A stretch of 64,000 bases of DNA, taken from Janthinobacterium sp. 67 (lineage in GTDB: Bacteria > Pseudomonadota > Gammaproteobacteria > Burkholderiales > Burkholderiaceae_D). The notes under the pieces were generated by a model. That model was not told the origin of the DNA. It did not search any database and saw only the letters and a list, made by a program, of their open reading frames with translations. Both the position numbers and the translations under genes were made by a program. The DNA is taken from positions 2,790,001 to 2,854,000 of the forward strand of contig NZ_PGES01000001.1 in NCBI RefSeq assembly GCF_002797895.1, read 5' to 3'. Within the stretch, counting starts at the first letter, position 1, and the number at the start of each line of letters is the position of its first letter. Shown piece by piece: positions 36,701 through 45,500 of this stretch.

Positions 36701-37606
36701 ATGACCCTGCTGCACTGGACCCTCCCCCTGCCCGCCGGCTACCGCCGCGACGACGTCATCGCCTTCCACAGCCGCGATGGCGAAGCCGTGGCGGAACAAG
36801 TCACGCCGACTGGCCTGCGCAAGGGCATCCTGCTGCACGGCGTGCCGGTCGTGCTGGACGTCGCTTTCACGGATGCTGCCGCCGTCTGCCGCGCCGAGGT
36901 CGATGGCGATGCGGACCTTCAAACACCGCTGCACGGCGCCTTGCTCAACATCCTCGGCCTGCGCATCGACCCGCAGCCGTTCGCGCAACTGGCCGCCGGC
37001 GACCCGCTGCTGGCGCCCCTGGTGCGCGCCAACCCGGGCCTGCGCATCGTGCAGTCGGCCAGCCCGTTCGAGGCGCTGACCTGGGCCATCATCGGCCAGC
37101 AGATCAACCTGCCGTTCGCCATTTCCCTGCGCCGCACCTTCATTCTGCAGGCGGGACGCCGGCACGACAGCGGCTTGTGGTGCTATCCCGAGGCGCGCGA
37201 CGTGGCCCGACTGGCGGTGGAAGAGCTGACCAGCCGCAAATTCTCGCGCGCCAAGGCGGAAACCGTGCTGCGCCTGGCACGCCTCGTCGATGAGGGAGAA
37301 CTGTCGCTGGAACTGCCCCCTTCCGGCGACGTGGCCGCCATATCGCAGGCGCTGCTGGCCGTGAAGGGCATCGGCCCGTGGACCGTCAACTACGCGCTGC
37401 TGCGCGGCTACGGCTATGCCGACTGCTCGCTGCACGGCGACGTGGCCATCCGCGCCGCCCTGCAAAAGCTGCTCGGCGAAGAGAGCAAGCCGGACATGGC
37501 GCGCACGGAACAGTGGCTGCGCCAGTACGCGCCGCACCGCACCATGGCGGCCGCCCACCTGTGGGCCAGCCTGCATGCAAAAAATAATCCGACGGCGGCG
37601 GAATAA
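36701..37606 (+). CDS. DNA-3-methyladenine glycosylase (AlkA family)
   Basis: A helix-hairpin-helix DNA glycosylase of 301 residues that removes alkylated bases. The AlkA N-terminal domain (MTLLHWTLPLPAGYRRDDVI) is followed by the catalytic fold with SPFEALTWAIIGQQINLPFA, the hairpin LLAVKGIGPWTVNYALLRGY and the conserved aspartate in SLHGDVAIR. An upstream in-frame ATG at 36653 would add 16 residues of low similarity, so I prefer 36701. There is no Ada-type domain. It follows xdhC by 68 bases. Confidence 0.92.
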   Translation: MTLLHWTLPLPAGYRRDDVIAFHSRDGEAVAEQVTPTGLRKGILLHGVPVVLDVAFTDAAAVCRAEVDGDADLQTPLHGALLNILGLRIDPQPFAQLAAGDPLLAPLVRANPGLRIVQSASPFEALTWAIIGQQINLPFAISLRRTFILQAGRRHDSGLWCYPEARDVARLAVEELTSRKFSRAKAETVLRLARLVDEGELSLELPPSGDVAAISQALLAVKGIGPWTVNYALLRGYGYADCSLHGDVAIRAALQKLLGEESKPDMARTEQWLRQYAPHRTMAAAHLWASLHAKNNPTAAE

Positions 37607-37663
37607 ACGGCGGGCGGCATGCGTCTATCCCTTGCAAGCCCTCAAAACCTCAAGGAGACCATC

Positions 37664-38035
37664 ATGCGCTTTACCACTTTTGCCGCCACCGCCCTGTTCA
37701 CCGCCTTGTCCGCCCCGCTGGCTTTCGCCGCTGACGTCATGCCCGCCAACGGCATGCTGGTCAACTCCAGCGGCATGACCGTCTACGTGTTCGACAAGGA
37801 CGTCGCCGACAGCGGCAAGAGCGCCTGCAGCGGCGGCTGCCTGGTGGCCTGGCCCGCCGTCATCGCCACCGATGCGGCGCCCACCGCCCCGTACGGCAGC
37901 ATCAAGCGCGAAGACAATGGCGCCATGCAGCTGACCTACAAGGGCAAGCCCCTGTACCTGTACAAGGAAGACAAGAAACCGGGCGACGTGGCCGGCGACA
38001 ATTTCAAGAACGTGTGGCACGTCGTCAAGCCATAA
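37664..38035 (+). CDS. Secreted COG4315-type repeat protein
   Basis: A 123-residue exported protein with signal peptide (to AFAADV, about residue 23) and two copies of the secreted repeat seen in COG4315 lipoprotein-like proteins: GMTVYVFDKDVADSGKSACS with CLVAWPAV, then GKPLYLYKEDKKPGDVAGDN ending VWHVVKP. Function is unknown in the family; members often sit next to ECF sigma genes, as here. AAGGAG precedes the ATG at the right distance. The sigma gene begins 15 bases later. Confidence 0.88.
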   Translation: MRFTTFAATALFTALSAPLAFAADVMPANGMLVNSSGMTVYVFDKDVADSGKSACSGGCLVAWPAVIATDAAPTAPYGSIKREDNGAMQLTYKGKPLYLYKEDKKPGDVAGDNFKNVWHVVKP

Positions 38036-38050
38036 CAAAGCTGCGCCGCC

Positions 38051-38566
38051 ATGACCGCGTTCGATGACAACCGCCAGCTGCAAGCGTGCCTGCCCGGCCT
38101 GCGCCGCTATGCGCGCGCGCTGGCGGGCGCCCTGCACGCGGACGACCTGGTGCAGGACACGGTGGAGCGGGCATGGCGCAAGCTCGACCAGCGCAGCGGC
38201 GAGATGCGGCCCTGGCTGTTTTCCATCATGCACAACCTGCACGTGGACCAGTTGCGCCGCCCCGGCCTGGCGCTGCAGGAACTCGACGATGACGCCCTGC
38301 TGCCCGCGCCCGAGCGCGCGCCGGGGCAGTTGATCGCCATCGGCGAAATGGATGCGGCGCTGGCCCGCTTGCCGCTGGGGCAGCGCGAAGTGATCCTGCT
38401 CGTCGCGCTGGAACAGATGCCCTACGAACAGGTGGCGGCCACCTTGGCCATCCCCGTCGGCACCGTGATGTCGCGTTTATCACGCGGGCGCGAGCGGCTG
38501 CGCGAACTGCTCGACGGCCGCCCCGTTGGCAGCCATGGCGCCCCCACCCTGAAAGTCGTGAAATGA
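38051..38566 (+). CDS. ECF RNA polymerase sigma factor
   Basis: An extracytoplasmic-function sigma factor of 171 residues with region 2 (LRRYARALAGALHADDLVQD and RPWLFSIMHNLHVDQLRR) and region 4 (LPLGQREVILLVALEQMPYE, then GTVMSRLSRGRERL). It lies between a secreted COG4315 protein gene and a membrane anti-sigma gene whose ATG overlaps its stop by four bases. By analogy with such trios it should respond to an envelope or oxidative signal, and probably drives its own operon; no target promoter can be shown from the sequence. Confidence 0.94.
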   Translation: MTAFDDNRQLQACLPGLRRYARALAGALHADDLVQDTVERAWRKLDQRSGEMRPWLFSIMHNLHVDQLRRPGLALQELDDDALLPAPERAPGQLIAIGEMDAALARLPLGQREVILLVALEQMPYEQVAATLAIPVGTVMSRLSRGRERLRELLDGRPVGSHGAPTLKVVK

Positions 38567-39354
38567 CAACGCAAGCCATCAGCGAAGCGCAATTGCACGC
38601 CCTGGCCGACGGCGTCCTGCCCGAGGAGCAGCAGGCGGCCATCGACGCCCACCTGCGCGCGCATCCCGAGGATGCCGCCAGGGTCGACGCCTGGCGCGAA
38701 CAGAACCGGCAACTGCGCGCCCTGTTCGATCCCGTGCTGGACGAAGCCGTGCCTCCGGCGCTGCTGCAATCGGTATCGCCACCGGCGACAAACGGCGCCT
38801 GGCGCCGCCACGCCATGCAGACGGCAGCGGCCGTCGTGCTGGTGATCGCCGGCGGCGCGGGCGGCTGGCTGCTGCGCGGCGACGGTGGCGACATGCCGAT
38901 CGCCAGCGCCAGCCCGATCTCCCTGGCGCGCAGCGCCGCCATCGCCCACGCCGTCTACACGCCCGAAGTGCGCCACCCCGTGGAAGTGGGGGCGGAACAG
39001 GAGGCGCACCTGGTGCAATGGCTGTCGAAACGCCTGGGCACGAAATTGCAGCCCCCCGCGCTGTCGCCGCTCGGTTATCGCCTGATCGGCGGACGCCTGC
39101 TGCCCGGCGATGGCGACGGCCCCGTGGCGCAATTCATGTACGAGGATGCCGGCGGCAAGCGCCTGACCCTGTACGTGGCGAAAGAGCGGGCCGGCAGGCA
39201 GGAAACAGCCTTCCGCTACACGCAGGAAAAGGACCTGAGCGTGTTTTACTGGATCGACGGCCAGCTCGGTTATGCCCTCTCGGCGAACCTGCCCAAGCAG
39301 GCACTGGGCAAGATCGCCGACGCCGTGTACGCGCAGCTGGAGCAGCCGCGCTGA
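38563..39354 (+). CDS. Transmembrane anti-sigma factor
   Basis: A 263-residue protein with a cytoplasmic anti-sigma-like N-terminus (QLHALADGVLPEEQQAAIDA), one membrane helix (about residues 86-106) and a periplasmic domain of about 150 residues. The typical zinc motif HxxxCxxC is missing: the matching region reads HLRAHPEDAARV without cysteines. It belongs to the RsiW/RseA-like group that lacks zinc. Coupling by ATGA to the sigma gene assures balanced synthesis. Which signal the periplasmic domain senses is not visible. Confidence 0.88.
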   Translation: MTTQAISEAQLHALADGVLPEEQQAAIDAHLRAHPEDAARVDAWREQNRQLRALFDPVLDEAVPPALLQSVSPPATNGAWRRHAMQTAAAVVLVIAGGAGGWLLRGDGGDMPIASASPISLARSAAIAHAVYTPEVRHPVEVGAEQEAHLVQWLSKRLGTKLQPPALSPLGYRLIGGRLLPGDGDGPVAQFMYEDAGGKRLTLYVAKERAGRQETAFRYTQEKDLSVFYWIDGQLGYALSANLPKQALGKIADAVYAQLEQPR

Positions 39355-39415
39355 AGCAGGTCGGACAAGGGACAAGCATCGCTACCCTTGACATGACGCG
39401 CGGTGAAACTGGGCG

Positions 39416-39937
39416 TCAGCCCAGCGCGCGTTTGAGCTCCGCATACGCGTCGACCAGCCGCTCCTTCGAATAGCCGCGATTGAGGCCGCTGGGATTGGGC
39501 AGTATCCACACGCGCACGCCGCCGAAGCGCTCCGCCTGTTCGCCCCATTCCAGCTGGCGCTTGCCCGTCATCGCCGCGTAGGCGGCCTTGCCCAGGAAGG
39601 CGATCCACCGCGGCTGCGTCACGGCCAGTTTGTCCCGCAGGCCCGCCGCCGCTTGCGCGAATTCGTCCGCCCCCACCTGGTCCGCGCGGCTGGTCGGGCG
39701 CCCGACGGCCGCCGTCAGCCCCAGTCCGAAAGCGAGCACGCTGGCATCGTCCTGCGGCGCCAGCAGATGCGGCGTGAAACCGGCCAGGTGCAGCACAGGC
39801 CAGAAGCGGTTGCCGCGGCCGAGAAAATGGTGGCCCGCGACGGCCGCGTCCACGCCGGGATTGAGGCCACAAAAAACCACCTGCAAGCCGGGCGCGAGGA
39901 TGTCCGGCAAGCCATGCGCCGCTGCGATGTATGTCAT
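39416..39937 (-). CDS. mug: G/U mismatch-specific uracil-DNA glycosylase
   Basis: Mug removes uracil and thymine mismatched with guanine, and etheno-adducts. The 173-residue protein carries the family motif 1 VVFCGLNPGVDAAVAGHHF, with the asparagine that activates water, and motif 2 LPNPSGLNRGYS. From the start at 39937 a GGAG sits seven bases upstream on the minus strand; the longer frame from 39982 is unlikely. It is convergent with the sigma/anti-sigma operon and stands near the alkA-like gene, giving two base-excision enzymes within 3 kb. Confidence 0.92.
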   Translation of the reverse strand: MTYIAAAHGLPDILAPGLQVVFCGLNPGVDAAVAGHHFLGRGNRFWPVLHLAGFTPHLLAPQDDASVLAFGLGLTAAVGRPTSRADQVGADEFAQAAAGLRDKLAVTQPRWIAFLGKAAYAAMTGKRQLEWGEQAERFGGVRVWILPNPSGLNRGYSKERLVDAYAELKRALG

Positions 39938-40089
39938 GGAGAACTCCAATATCAGAAGCCGCAGTATGCCACCTGGCCCCACGGCCTGCAGAGCGCGGCG
40001 GCTGGTGCTACCATCCCCTACTGATGCGCTAATCCGTCCGGAGGATGGCCGTCGCGCTTTCCCGCACCATCCCCCACAGAGGAATACAC

Positions 40090-40566
40090 ATGACGACCCT
40101 GACCATCAATGGCAAGCAGCACGACCTTGCACTGCCTGAAGACACGCCCCTGCTGTGGGCCCTGCGCGACGAACTGGGCATGACCGGCACCAAGTTCGGC
40201 TGCGGCATGGCCCTGTGCGGCGCCTGCACCGTGCACCTCGATGGTGTAGCCATCCGCTCCTGCGTGACGCCGGTGTCGGCCGCCGCCGGCAAGAAGATCA
40301 CCACCATCGAAGCCGTGGGCGAAGACAAGGTCGGCCTGGCCCTGCAGCAAGCGTGGCAGGAACACGGCGTGCCCCAATGCGGCTACTGTCAGGCCGGGCA
40401 GATCATGTCGGCCACGGCCCTGCTGCACAAGACGCCGGCACCGAACGACCAGCAAATCCGCGAAGCGATGAGCGGCAATATCTGCCGCTGCGGCACCTAC
40501 ACGCGCATCCACGCGGCCATCAAGCAGGCCGCCACCAGCATCAACGCAAAAGGAGCGGCCAAATGA
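40090..40566 (+). CDS. iorA: Molybdenum hydroxylase, 2Fe-2S subunit (isoquinoline 1-oxidoreductase alpha type)
   Basis: The small electron-transfer subunit of a xanthine-oxidase-family enzyme, 158 residues. Both iron-sulfur clusters are visible: the plant-ferredoxin type [15 protein letters not shown] with a later C (RSCVTP), and the helical cluster [10 protein letters not shown] with [12 protein letters not shown]. The product has no flavin domain, matching the IorAB two-subunit class that uses an external acceptor such as a cytochrome or azurin. AGAGGA at 40078-40083 supports ATG 40090. It overlaps the large-subunit gene by four bases. Confidence 0.93.
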   Translation: MTTLTINGKQHDLALPEDTPLLWALRDELGMTGTKFGCGMALCGACTVHLDGVAIRSCVTPVSAAAGKKITTIEAVGEDKVGLALQQAWQEHGVPQCGYCQAGQIMSATALLHKTPAPNDQQIREAMSGNICRCGTYTRIHAAIKQAATSINAKGAAK

Positions 40567-42869
40567 GCATCCATGACACTCCCGCCGTCCATTCTCCCGC
40601 GCGGCGCAACTGGCTCAAGGCCGCCGGCGCGCTGGCCGGCCTGACTTTGGTGGCCGGCCCTTCCGGCCTCGTGATGGCGGCCGATGCCGTCAAATACGGC
40701 GGCGACAAGATGGCCGGCGGCGTGGTCGACGACACCCTCGTCTTCCTGTCGGTGGCCGCCGACGGCATCGTCACCATCGTGGTGCACCGCTCCGAAATGG
40801 GCCAGGGCATCCGCACCAGCCTGCCCATGGTGGCGGCCGACGAACTGGGCGCCGACTGGGCACAGGTGCGCGTACAGCAGGCGCCCGCCGACGAGGCGCG
40901 CTACGGCAGCCAGGATACGGACGGCTCGCGCAGCATGCGCCATTCGTTCCGCGCCATGCGCCACGTGGGCGCCACGGCGCGCCTGATGCTGGAAACGGCG
41001 GCCGCCGTGCGCTGGGACGTGCCCGTCACCGAGGTCAAAGCCGTCAATCATGCCGTCGTGCATGGGGCCAGCGGACGCTCGCTGTCGTTTGGCGCACTGG
41101 CCGAGGAAGCGGCCAAATTGCCGGTGCCGCCGCGCGCGCGCATCAGCCTGAAAACGGCGGACGAGCTGCGCTACATCGGCCAGACCAGCACGCGCGGCAT
41201 CGACCTGCGCGACATCGTCACGGGCAACACCCACTTCGGCATCGACACGCGCCTCGACGGCATGGCATATGCCGTCATCGCCCGTCCGCCCGTCTTCGGC
41301 GGCAAGCTGAAAAGCGTGGACAAGACGGCGGCCCTGAAGGTGCCGGGCGTGCTGCGCATCGTCGAACTGGCGGGCAGTCCGCCGCCGGCCATGTTCAATC
41401 CGCTGGGCGGCGTGGCCGTCATCGCGCGTAACACCTGGGCCGCCATCAAGGGCCGCGAAGCGCTGGTGCTGGAATGGGAAGATGGCCCGAACGGCGATTA
41501 CGACTCGAAGGCCTTCCGCAAGACGCTGGAAGCGGCCGTACGCCAGCCGGCCAGCCCCGCGCGCGACCAGGGCAAGACGGTGGCCACCCTGGCCGCCGCT
41601 CCCGCCGCGCGCAAACTGAGTGCCGAATACTATCTGCCCCACCTTGCCCACGCCACCATGGAGCCGCCCGCCGCCACCGTGCGCATCGCCGGCGGCAAGG
41701 CCGAAGTATGGGCCTGCGTGCAGGCGCCGCAAGCGACGCGCAGCAACGTGGCCACGGCGCTGGGCTTGTCGTACGACGACGTCACTGTGCACGTGACCCT
41801 GCTGGGCGGCGGCTTCGGGCGCAAATCGAAGCCCGATTTCGCCGTCGAGGCGGCGCTGCTGTCGAAAGCCATGGATGGCGCGCCCGTCAAGCTGACGTGG
41901 ACGCGCGACGACGACCTGCAGCACGATTACCTGCACACGGTGTCCGTCGAGCGGCTGGAAGCGTCGCTGGACGCGAAAGGCATGCCGACGGCCTGGCTGC
42001 ACCGCACGGCCGCGCCCACGATCACCTCGACCTTTGCGGCCGGCGCGAACAAGCAGGCGCCGTTCGAGCTGGGCATGTCGGCCATCAACGTGCCGTTCGC
42101 TATTGCGAACATCCGCGTCGAGGTGCCCGAAGTGCCGGCGCATACGCGCATCGGCTGGTTCCGTTCCGTGTCGAACATCCCGCACGCGTTTGCCATCCAG
42201 TCGTTCACGGCCGAACTGGCCCACGCGGCAAAGAAGGACCACCGCGACTACCTGCTGGCGCTCTTGGGCCCCGCGCGCAAGATCAACCCGGCCGACCTGT
42301 CCGACGGCTGGAACTATGGCGAAGACCCGGCGAAGTATCCGGTCGATATCGGCCGCATGCGTCACGTGATCGAGCTGGCGACGGCCAAGGCGGGCTGGGG
42401 CCGCAAGCTGCCCAAGGGACGGGGGCTGGGCCTGGCCGTGTCCTACAGTTTCGTCACCTATGTGGCGGCCGTGATCGAAGTGGAGATCAACGCGGCCGGC
42501 GAAGTCATCGTGCCCAGGGTCGACATCGCCATGGATTGCGGCCCGCAGATCAACCCGGACCGCGTGCGCTCGCAGATCGAGGGCGCCTGCATCATGGGCC
42601 TGTCCTTGGCCATGAGCGGCGAGATCAGCTTTAAAAATGGCCGGGTCGAGCAAAGCAATTTCCACGACTATAGCGTGCTGCGCGCCGCCGACGCGCCGCG
42701 CGTGATCCACACGCATCTGGTGCCTGGCACCCTGGACATGGAGCTCGGCGGCGTGGGCGAGCCGGCCACGCCGCCCATCGCCCCGGCCCTGTGCAACGCC
42801 ATTTTCGCCGCCACGGGCAAGCGCATCCGCGCCCTGCCCGTGGGCATGCAGCTGGCGAAGAAAGGCTAG
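40563..42869 (+). CDS. iorB: Molybdenum hydroxylase, molybdopterin-binding subunit (isoquinoline 1-oxidoreductase beta type)
   Basis: The catalytic subunit, 768 residues from the ATG at 40563, which overlaps the iorA stop. It starts with a twin-arginine signal ([19 protein letters not shown]), so the MoCo-loaded complex should be exported folded by Tat together with the small subunit. Cofactor-binding motifs seen: [28 protein letters not shown] and the C-terminal [20 protein letters not shown] with the catalytic glutamate. Real substrates of this class are aldehydes or N-heterocycles; here it is unknown. A longer in-frame extension to 40155 overlaps iorA and is spurious. It ends in a four-base tail-to-tail overlap with the MFS gene. 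Confidence 0.92.
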   Translation: MSIHDTPAVHSPARRNWLKAAGALAGLTLVAGPSGLVMAADAVKYGGDKMAGGVVDDTLVFLSVAADGIVTIVVHRSEMGQGIRTSLPMVAADELGADWAQVRVQQAPADEARYGSQDTDGSRSMRHSFRAMRHVGATARLMLETAAAVRWDVPVTEVKAVNHAVVHGASGRSLSFGALAEEAAKLPVPPRARISLKTADELRYIGQTSTRGIDLRDIVTGNTHFGIDTRLDGMAYAVIARPPVFGGKLKSVDKTAALKVPGVLRIVELAGSPPPAMFNPLGGVAVIARNTWAAIKGREALVLEWEDGPNGDYDSKAFRKTLEAAVRQPASPARDQGKTVATLAAAPAARKLSAEYYLPHLAHATMEPPAATVRIAGGKAEVWACVQAPQATRSNVATALGLSYDDVTVHVTLLGGGFGRKSKPDFAVEAALLSKAMDGAPVKLTWTRDDDLQHDYLHTVSVERLEASLDAKGMPTAWLHRTAAPTITSTFAAGANKQAPFELGMSAINVPFAIANIRVEVPEVPAHTRIGWFRSVSNIPHAFAIQSFTAELAHAAKKDHRDYLLALLGPARKINPADLSDGWNYGEDPAKYPVDIGRMRHVIELATAKAGWGRKLPKGRGLGLAVSYSFVTYVAAVIEVEINAAGEVIVPRVDIAMDCGPQINPDRVRSQIEGACIMGLSLAMSGEISFKNGRVEQSNFHDYSVLRAADAPRVIHTHLVPGTLDMELGGVGEPATPPIAPALCNAIFAATGKRIRALPVGMQLAKKG

Positions 42870-44062
42870 GAGCGCCGCGCCACTGGCAACTGCAGCAACA
42901 GCGCCGCAGCTGCCACGGCTGCGGCGCCGGCCGCCAGCAGCCACATGGGCCAGTTGAGCAGTAGCAGTACTGCGCCCATGGCGGCGCCGATGGCGCTGCC
43001 CAGGTAGAGCGCCGATTCGTTGAGGGCGATGGCCAGGTTGCCGTCACCCTGCCGCGCGCGCACGGCCAGCAGCTGCTGGTTTTGCGGCACTTGCAGGGCC
43101 CAGCCAGCCGCGCCCCACAGCGCAATCGGCGCCAGCATCAGCCAGGCCGACCAGCGGGCCGCCAGCGGCAGCGCGCACAAGGCCAGCGCCAGCAGCAGCA
43201 AGATGACGCAGGTCAGCTTCGGCGCCGCCACCTTGTCCGCCCATGGCCCGACCAGCACGCTGCCCACGATCCCCCCAACGCCCCACGCCCACAGAAAGGG
43301 CGTGACGGACATCGCCGCGCCCTGCGCGGACCACGCCAGCAGCGGCGCGATAAACGTGTACATGCCCAGGCTGGCGATGGCCGCCAGCAAGGACACGAGC
43401 AGGATGGCCAGCACCTGCCCATCGGCCAGCAAGGCCAGCTTGCGGCGCAGCGAGATGGCCGGTGCCGCCGGCAGCGCGGGCAGCTGCCACAGCAAGCCCG
43501 CCAGCGCCAGCCCGCCCAGGATGGCGACCAGCCACAGGGCCGCCGTCCAGCCCAGCTGCTGCGCCAGCAGCAAGCTCAATGGCACGCCCAGCACCGTGCC
43601 GCCCGCCATGCCGCCCATGATCAAGGCGATGGCCTTGCCCCGCTGCCGCGGCGCCGACACGCCCGCCGCCGCGGCGATACCGAGCGCCAGATAGACGCCC
43701 GCACCGATGCCGGCAATGGCCCGCCACGCGAGCAAACTGCTGAAACCGGGCGCCAGCGCGCTGGCCCCGTTCGCCAGCACGAACATGGCCAGCGCGGTCA
43801 AAAGGCCCGAGCGCTGCGCGCGCGCCGGCAGCAAGGCCACGGCCAGCGGCGAACCGAGGCCATAGGCCAGGGTGAACGCCGTCACCAGTTGCGCAGCCAT
43901 CGCCAGGGAAACGGAAAACGCGCCGGCGATCATCGGCATCAAGCCCGCCGTCACATACGACGCCATGCCCAGCGCGAACGCACCGATGGCAATCAGGTAG
44001 ACGGTGGCGGGCAGCGCGGCAACAGCAGATACAGGCGTGCGGGAAGATGAATAGTCAGACAT
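42866..44062 (-). CDS. MFS transporter (AraJ/YdhP-like efflux type)
   Basis: A 12-span major facilitator of 398 residues. The first helices LIAIGAFALGMASYVTAGLM and IAGAFSVSLAMAAQLVTAFT and the motif A-like loop LLPARAQRSGLL place it with AraJ/YdhP/NepI-type exporters of sugars, purines or drugs. It is divergent from an XRE-type regulator gene, with a dyad in between, so it is probably controlled by that regulator. Substrate unknown. Confidence 0.85.
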   Translation of the reverse strand: MSDYSSSRTPVSAVAALPATVYLIAIGAFALGMASYVTAGLMPMIAGAFSVSLAMAAQLVTAFTLAYGLGSPLAVALLPARAQRSGLLTALAMFVLANGASALAPGFSSLLAWRAIAGIGAGVYLALGIAAAAGVSAPRQRGKAIALIMGGMAGGTVLGVPLSLLLAQQLGWTAALWLVAILGGLALAGLLWQLPALPAAPAISLRRKLALLADGQVLAILLVSLLAAIASLGMYTFIAPLLAWSAQGAAMSVTPFLWAWGVGGIVGSVLVGPWADKVAAPKLTCVILLLLALALCALPLAARWSAWLMLAPIALWGAAGWALQVPQNQQLLAVRARQGDGNLAIALNESALYLGSAIGAAMGAVLLLLNWPMWLLAAGAAAVAAAALLLQLPVARRS

Positions 44063-44104
44063 GGGCCAGCCCTCAGGAAGAAAGCAGGCATTCTGGAATA
44101 CAAT

Positions 44105-44131
44105 ATAAACAATTACAATTTAACTGTTTAT
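44105..44131. promoter_or_regulatory. Dyad in the MFS/XRE divergent promoter region
   Basis: ATAAACA and TGTTTAT are perfect inverted arms 13 bases apart, in an AT-rich 110-base region between two divergent genes. It is a good place for the neighbouring regulator to bind. Confidence 0.4.
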
Positions 44132-44172
44132 GCTATTACTGGCAGCAACAGACTCACAGGAACAAGCTCACC

Positions 44173-44961
44173 ATGCGCACTTTGGCCCGCACCCGCCACG
44201 AACTGGCCGCCTACCTGCAGGCGCGGCGCGCGCGGCTGTCGCCGGAAGACGTGGGTTTACCCGGCGGCGGACGGCGCAGGACACCGGGCTTGCGCCGCGA
44301 AGAAGTGGCGGCGCTGGCCGGCGTGGGCCTGACCTGGTACACGTGGCTGGAGCAAGGGCGCGACATCGGCGTCTCGAGCGCCTTTCTCGACAAGCTGGCC
44401 GAAGTGCTCAAACTGGACGCGGCAGAACGCCGTCACCTGTTCCTGCTCGCGCATGCGCGCCCGCCCGCCGAAGAGGGCAAGACCTTTTGCGTGGTGCCGC
44501 CGCCGGTGCGCCGATTGATGCACGAGCTGGCGCATCCGGCCTATGTGCTCAACCTGCGCTGGGACGTGCTGGCGTTCAATGCGGGCGCCGACACCCTGTT
44601 CGGCTTCGGCGCGCATGGGCCATCGCGCCGCAATCTGCTGTGGCTCTTGTTTACCGACCCGCTGCTGCGCTCGCGCTTCACGGCCTGGGAAGAGCAGGCG
44701 CCGCTGATGCTGTCGAGCTTTCGCCGCGACTACGCGCGCGCCACGCAGGAAGCCGATATCCACGCGCTGGTGGAGGAGCTGGAAAAAGTGTCGCCCGAAT
44801 TCAAGCGATGGTGGCGCCGCCACGACGTGCATGCGCCGTGTGCAGGCGTGCGCCAGCTGACAATCGACGGCGAGCAGGTCGCCTATGAGCACACCTCGCT
44901 GACCATCGATGCGGACCGCCATCTGCGGCTGGTCGTGTATGCGCGCCAGGCGCCGGAGTAA
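44173..44961 (+). CDS. XRE-family regulator with MmyB-like ligand-binding domain
   Basis: A 262-residue regulator: N-terminal helix-turn-helix (RRTPGLRREEVAALAGVGLT with WYTWLEQGRD, about residues 34-65) followed by the MmyB-like ligand-binding domain (PAYVLNLRWDVLAFNAGAD, LLWLLFTDPLLRSRF, RRHDV). Proteins of this kind sense small molecules, often fatty acids, and control a divergent transporter or reductase. Here the divergent gene encodes an MFS pump. An upstream frame start at 44047 would put 42 unsupported residues into the promoter region, so I use 44173. Confidence 0.92.
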   Translation: MRTLARTRHELAAYLQARRARLSPEDVGLPGGGRRRTPGLRREEVAALAGVGLTWYTWLEQGRDIGVSSAFLDKLAEVLKLDAAERRHLFLLAHARPPAEEGKTFCVVPPPVRRLMHELAHPAYVLNLRWDVLAFNAGADTLFGFGAHGPSRRNLLWLLFTDPLLRSRFTAWEEQAPLMLSSFRRDYARATQEADIHALVEELEKVSPEFKRWWRRHDVHAPCAGVRQLTIDGEQVAYEHTSLTIDADRHLRLVVYARQAPE

Positions 44962-44988
44962 ACGGGACGCACAACGGGGCGCGCAACG

Positions 44989-45023
44989 AAAAAACCGCTG
45001 GCCCTCTTGCGAGGAACCAGCGG
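44989..45023 (-). terminator. Terminator of the left initiator tRNA gene
   Basis: On the minus strand, CCGCTGG/CCAGCGG pair over 7 bp and are followed by six T's. It begins nine bases after the CCA end. Confidence 0.8.
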
Positions 45024-45031
45024 CTTCGAAT

Positions 45032-45108
45032 TGGTTGCGGGGACAGGATTTGAACCTGTGACCTTCGGGTTATGAGCCCGACGAGCTGCCAGACTGCTCC
45101 ACCCCGCA
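45032..45108 (-). tRNA. Initiator tRNA-Met (CAT), copy 1
   Basis: A 77-base tRNA with encoded CCA and anticodon CAU. Three consecutive G-C pairs in the anticodon stem (GGG/CCC) and the A11:U24 pair mark it as initiator rather than elongator. Position 1 is U and pairs with A72, where E. coli tRNA-fMet has an unpaired C1/A72. Identical to copy 2. Confidence 0.96.
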
Positions 45109-45113
45109 GGCGA

Positions 45114-45119
45114 ATTATA
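45114..45119 (-). promoter_or_regulatory. -10 box of tRNA-fMet copy 1
   Basis: TATAAT on the minus strand ends five bases before the mature 5' end. No good -35 hexamer is visible. Confidence 0.55.
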
Positions 45120-45193
45120 TACCAGTTTGCTGCACTGCGGGGAGCTAATCGCGGCAGGCGGCTGGACAAGCTGCATGGGCGGCCCGGAAATGG

Positions 45194-45230
45194 AAAAAGC
45201 CGCTGATCCTTTGCAAGAATCAGCGGCTTT
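45194..45230 (-). terminator. Terminator of the right initiator tRNA gene
   Basis: On the minus strand a 12-bp stem (AAAGCCGCTGAT and complement, 11-base loop) runs into TTTTT. It ends before the promoter of the other tRNA copy, so each tRNA has its own unit. Confidence 0.85.
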
Positions 45231-45237
45231 CCGGTAT

Positions 45238-45314
45238 TGGTTGCGGGGACAGGATTTGAACCTGTGACCTTCGGGTTATGAGCCCGACGAGCTGCCAGAC
45301 TGCTCCACCCCGCA
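45238..45314 (-). tRNA. Initiator tRNA-Met (CAT), copy 2
   Basis: Identical over 77 bases to copy 1, lying 206 bases upstream of it on the same strand. Encoded CCA, anticodon CAU, GGG/CCC anticodon stem, A11:U24 and U1:A72. Confidence 0.96.
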
Positions 45315-45319
45315 CAAGA

Positions 45320-45325
45320 ATTATA
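45320..45325 (-). promoter_or_regulatory. -10 box of tRNA-fMet copy 2
   Basis: TATAAT on the minus strand, again five bases before the mature 5' end; a weak TTGCCT lies 18 bases further upstream as a possible -35. Confidence 0.6.
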
Positions 45326-45500
45326 AGGGCAAACGGGTGGCTTAGGCAATAGCTATCTCAAATTCAACCGCAATAGACCAATCTAATGAATGCGCGGGCG
45401 ATATGAGCGGCAGCCAATCGTGCCTGCACAGCTCGCCACGCGGCACGCAATCGGTGTACAGTAAGCGTTACACTAGACATCTCTTATCCTAAGCCTGCCC

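Noticed and set aside
40155-40562. In-frame 136-codon extension upstream of iorB
   Set aside because: It runs through iorA in another frame. The Tat signal begins exactly at the ATG at 40563, which overlaps the iorA stop.
45032-45314. Phage or island attachment site at the twin tRNAs
   Set aside because: Both tRNAs are intact with their own terminators, and no integrase or direct-repeat boundary is present; a simple tandem duplication explains it.
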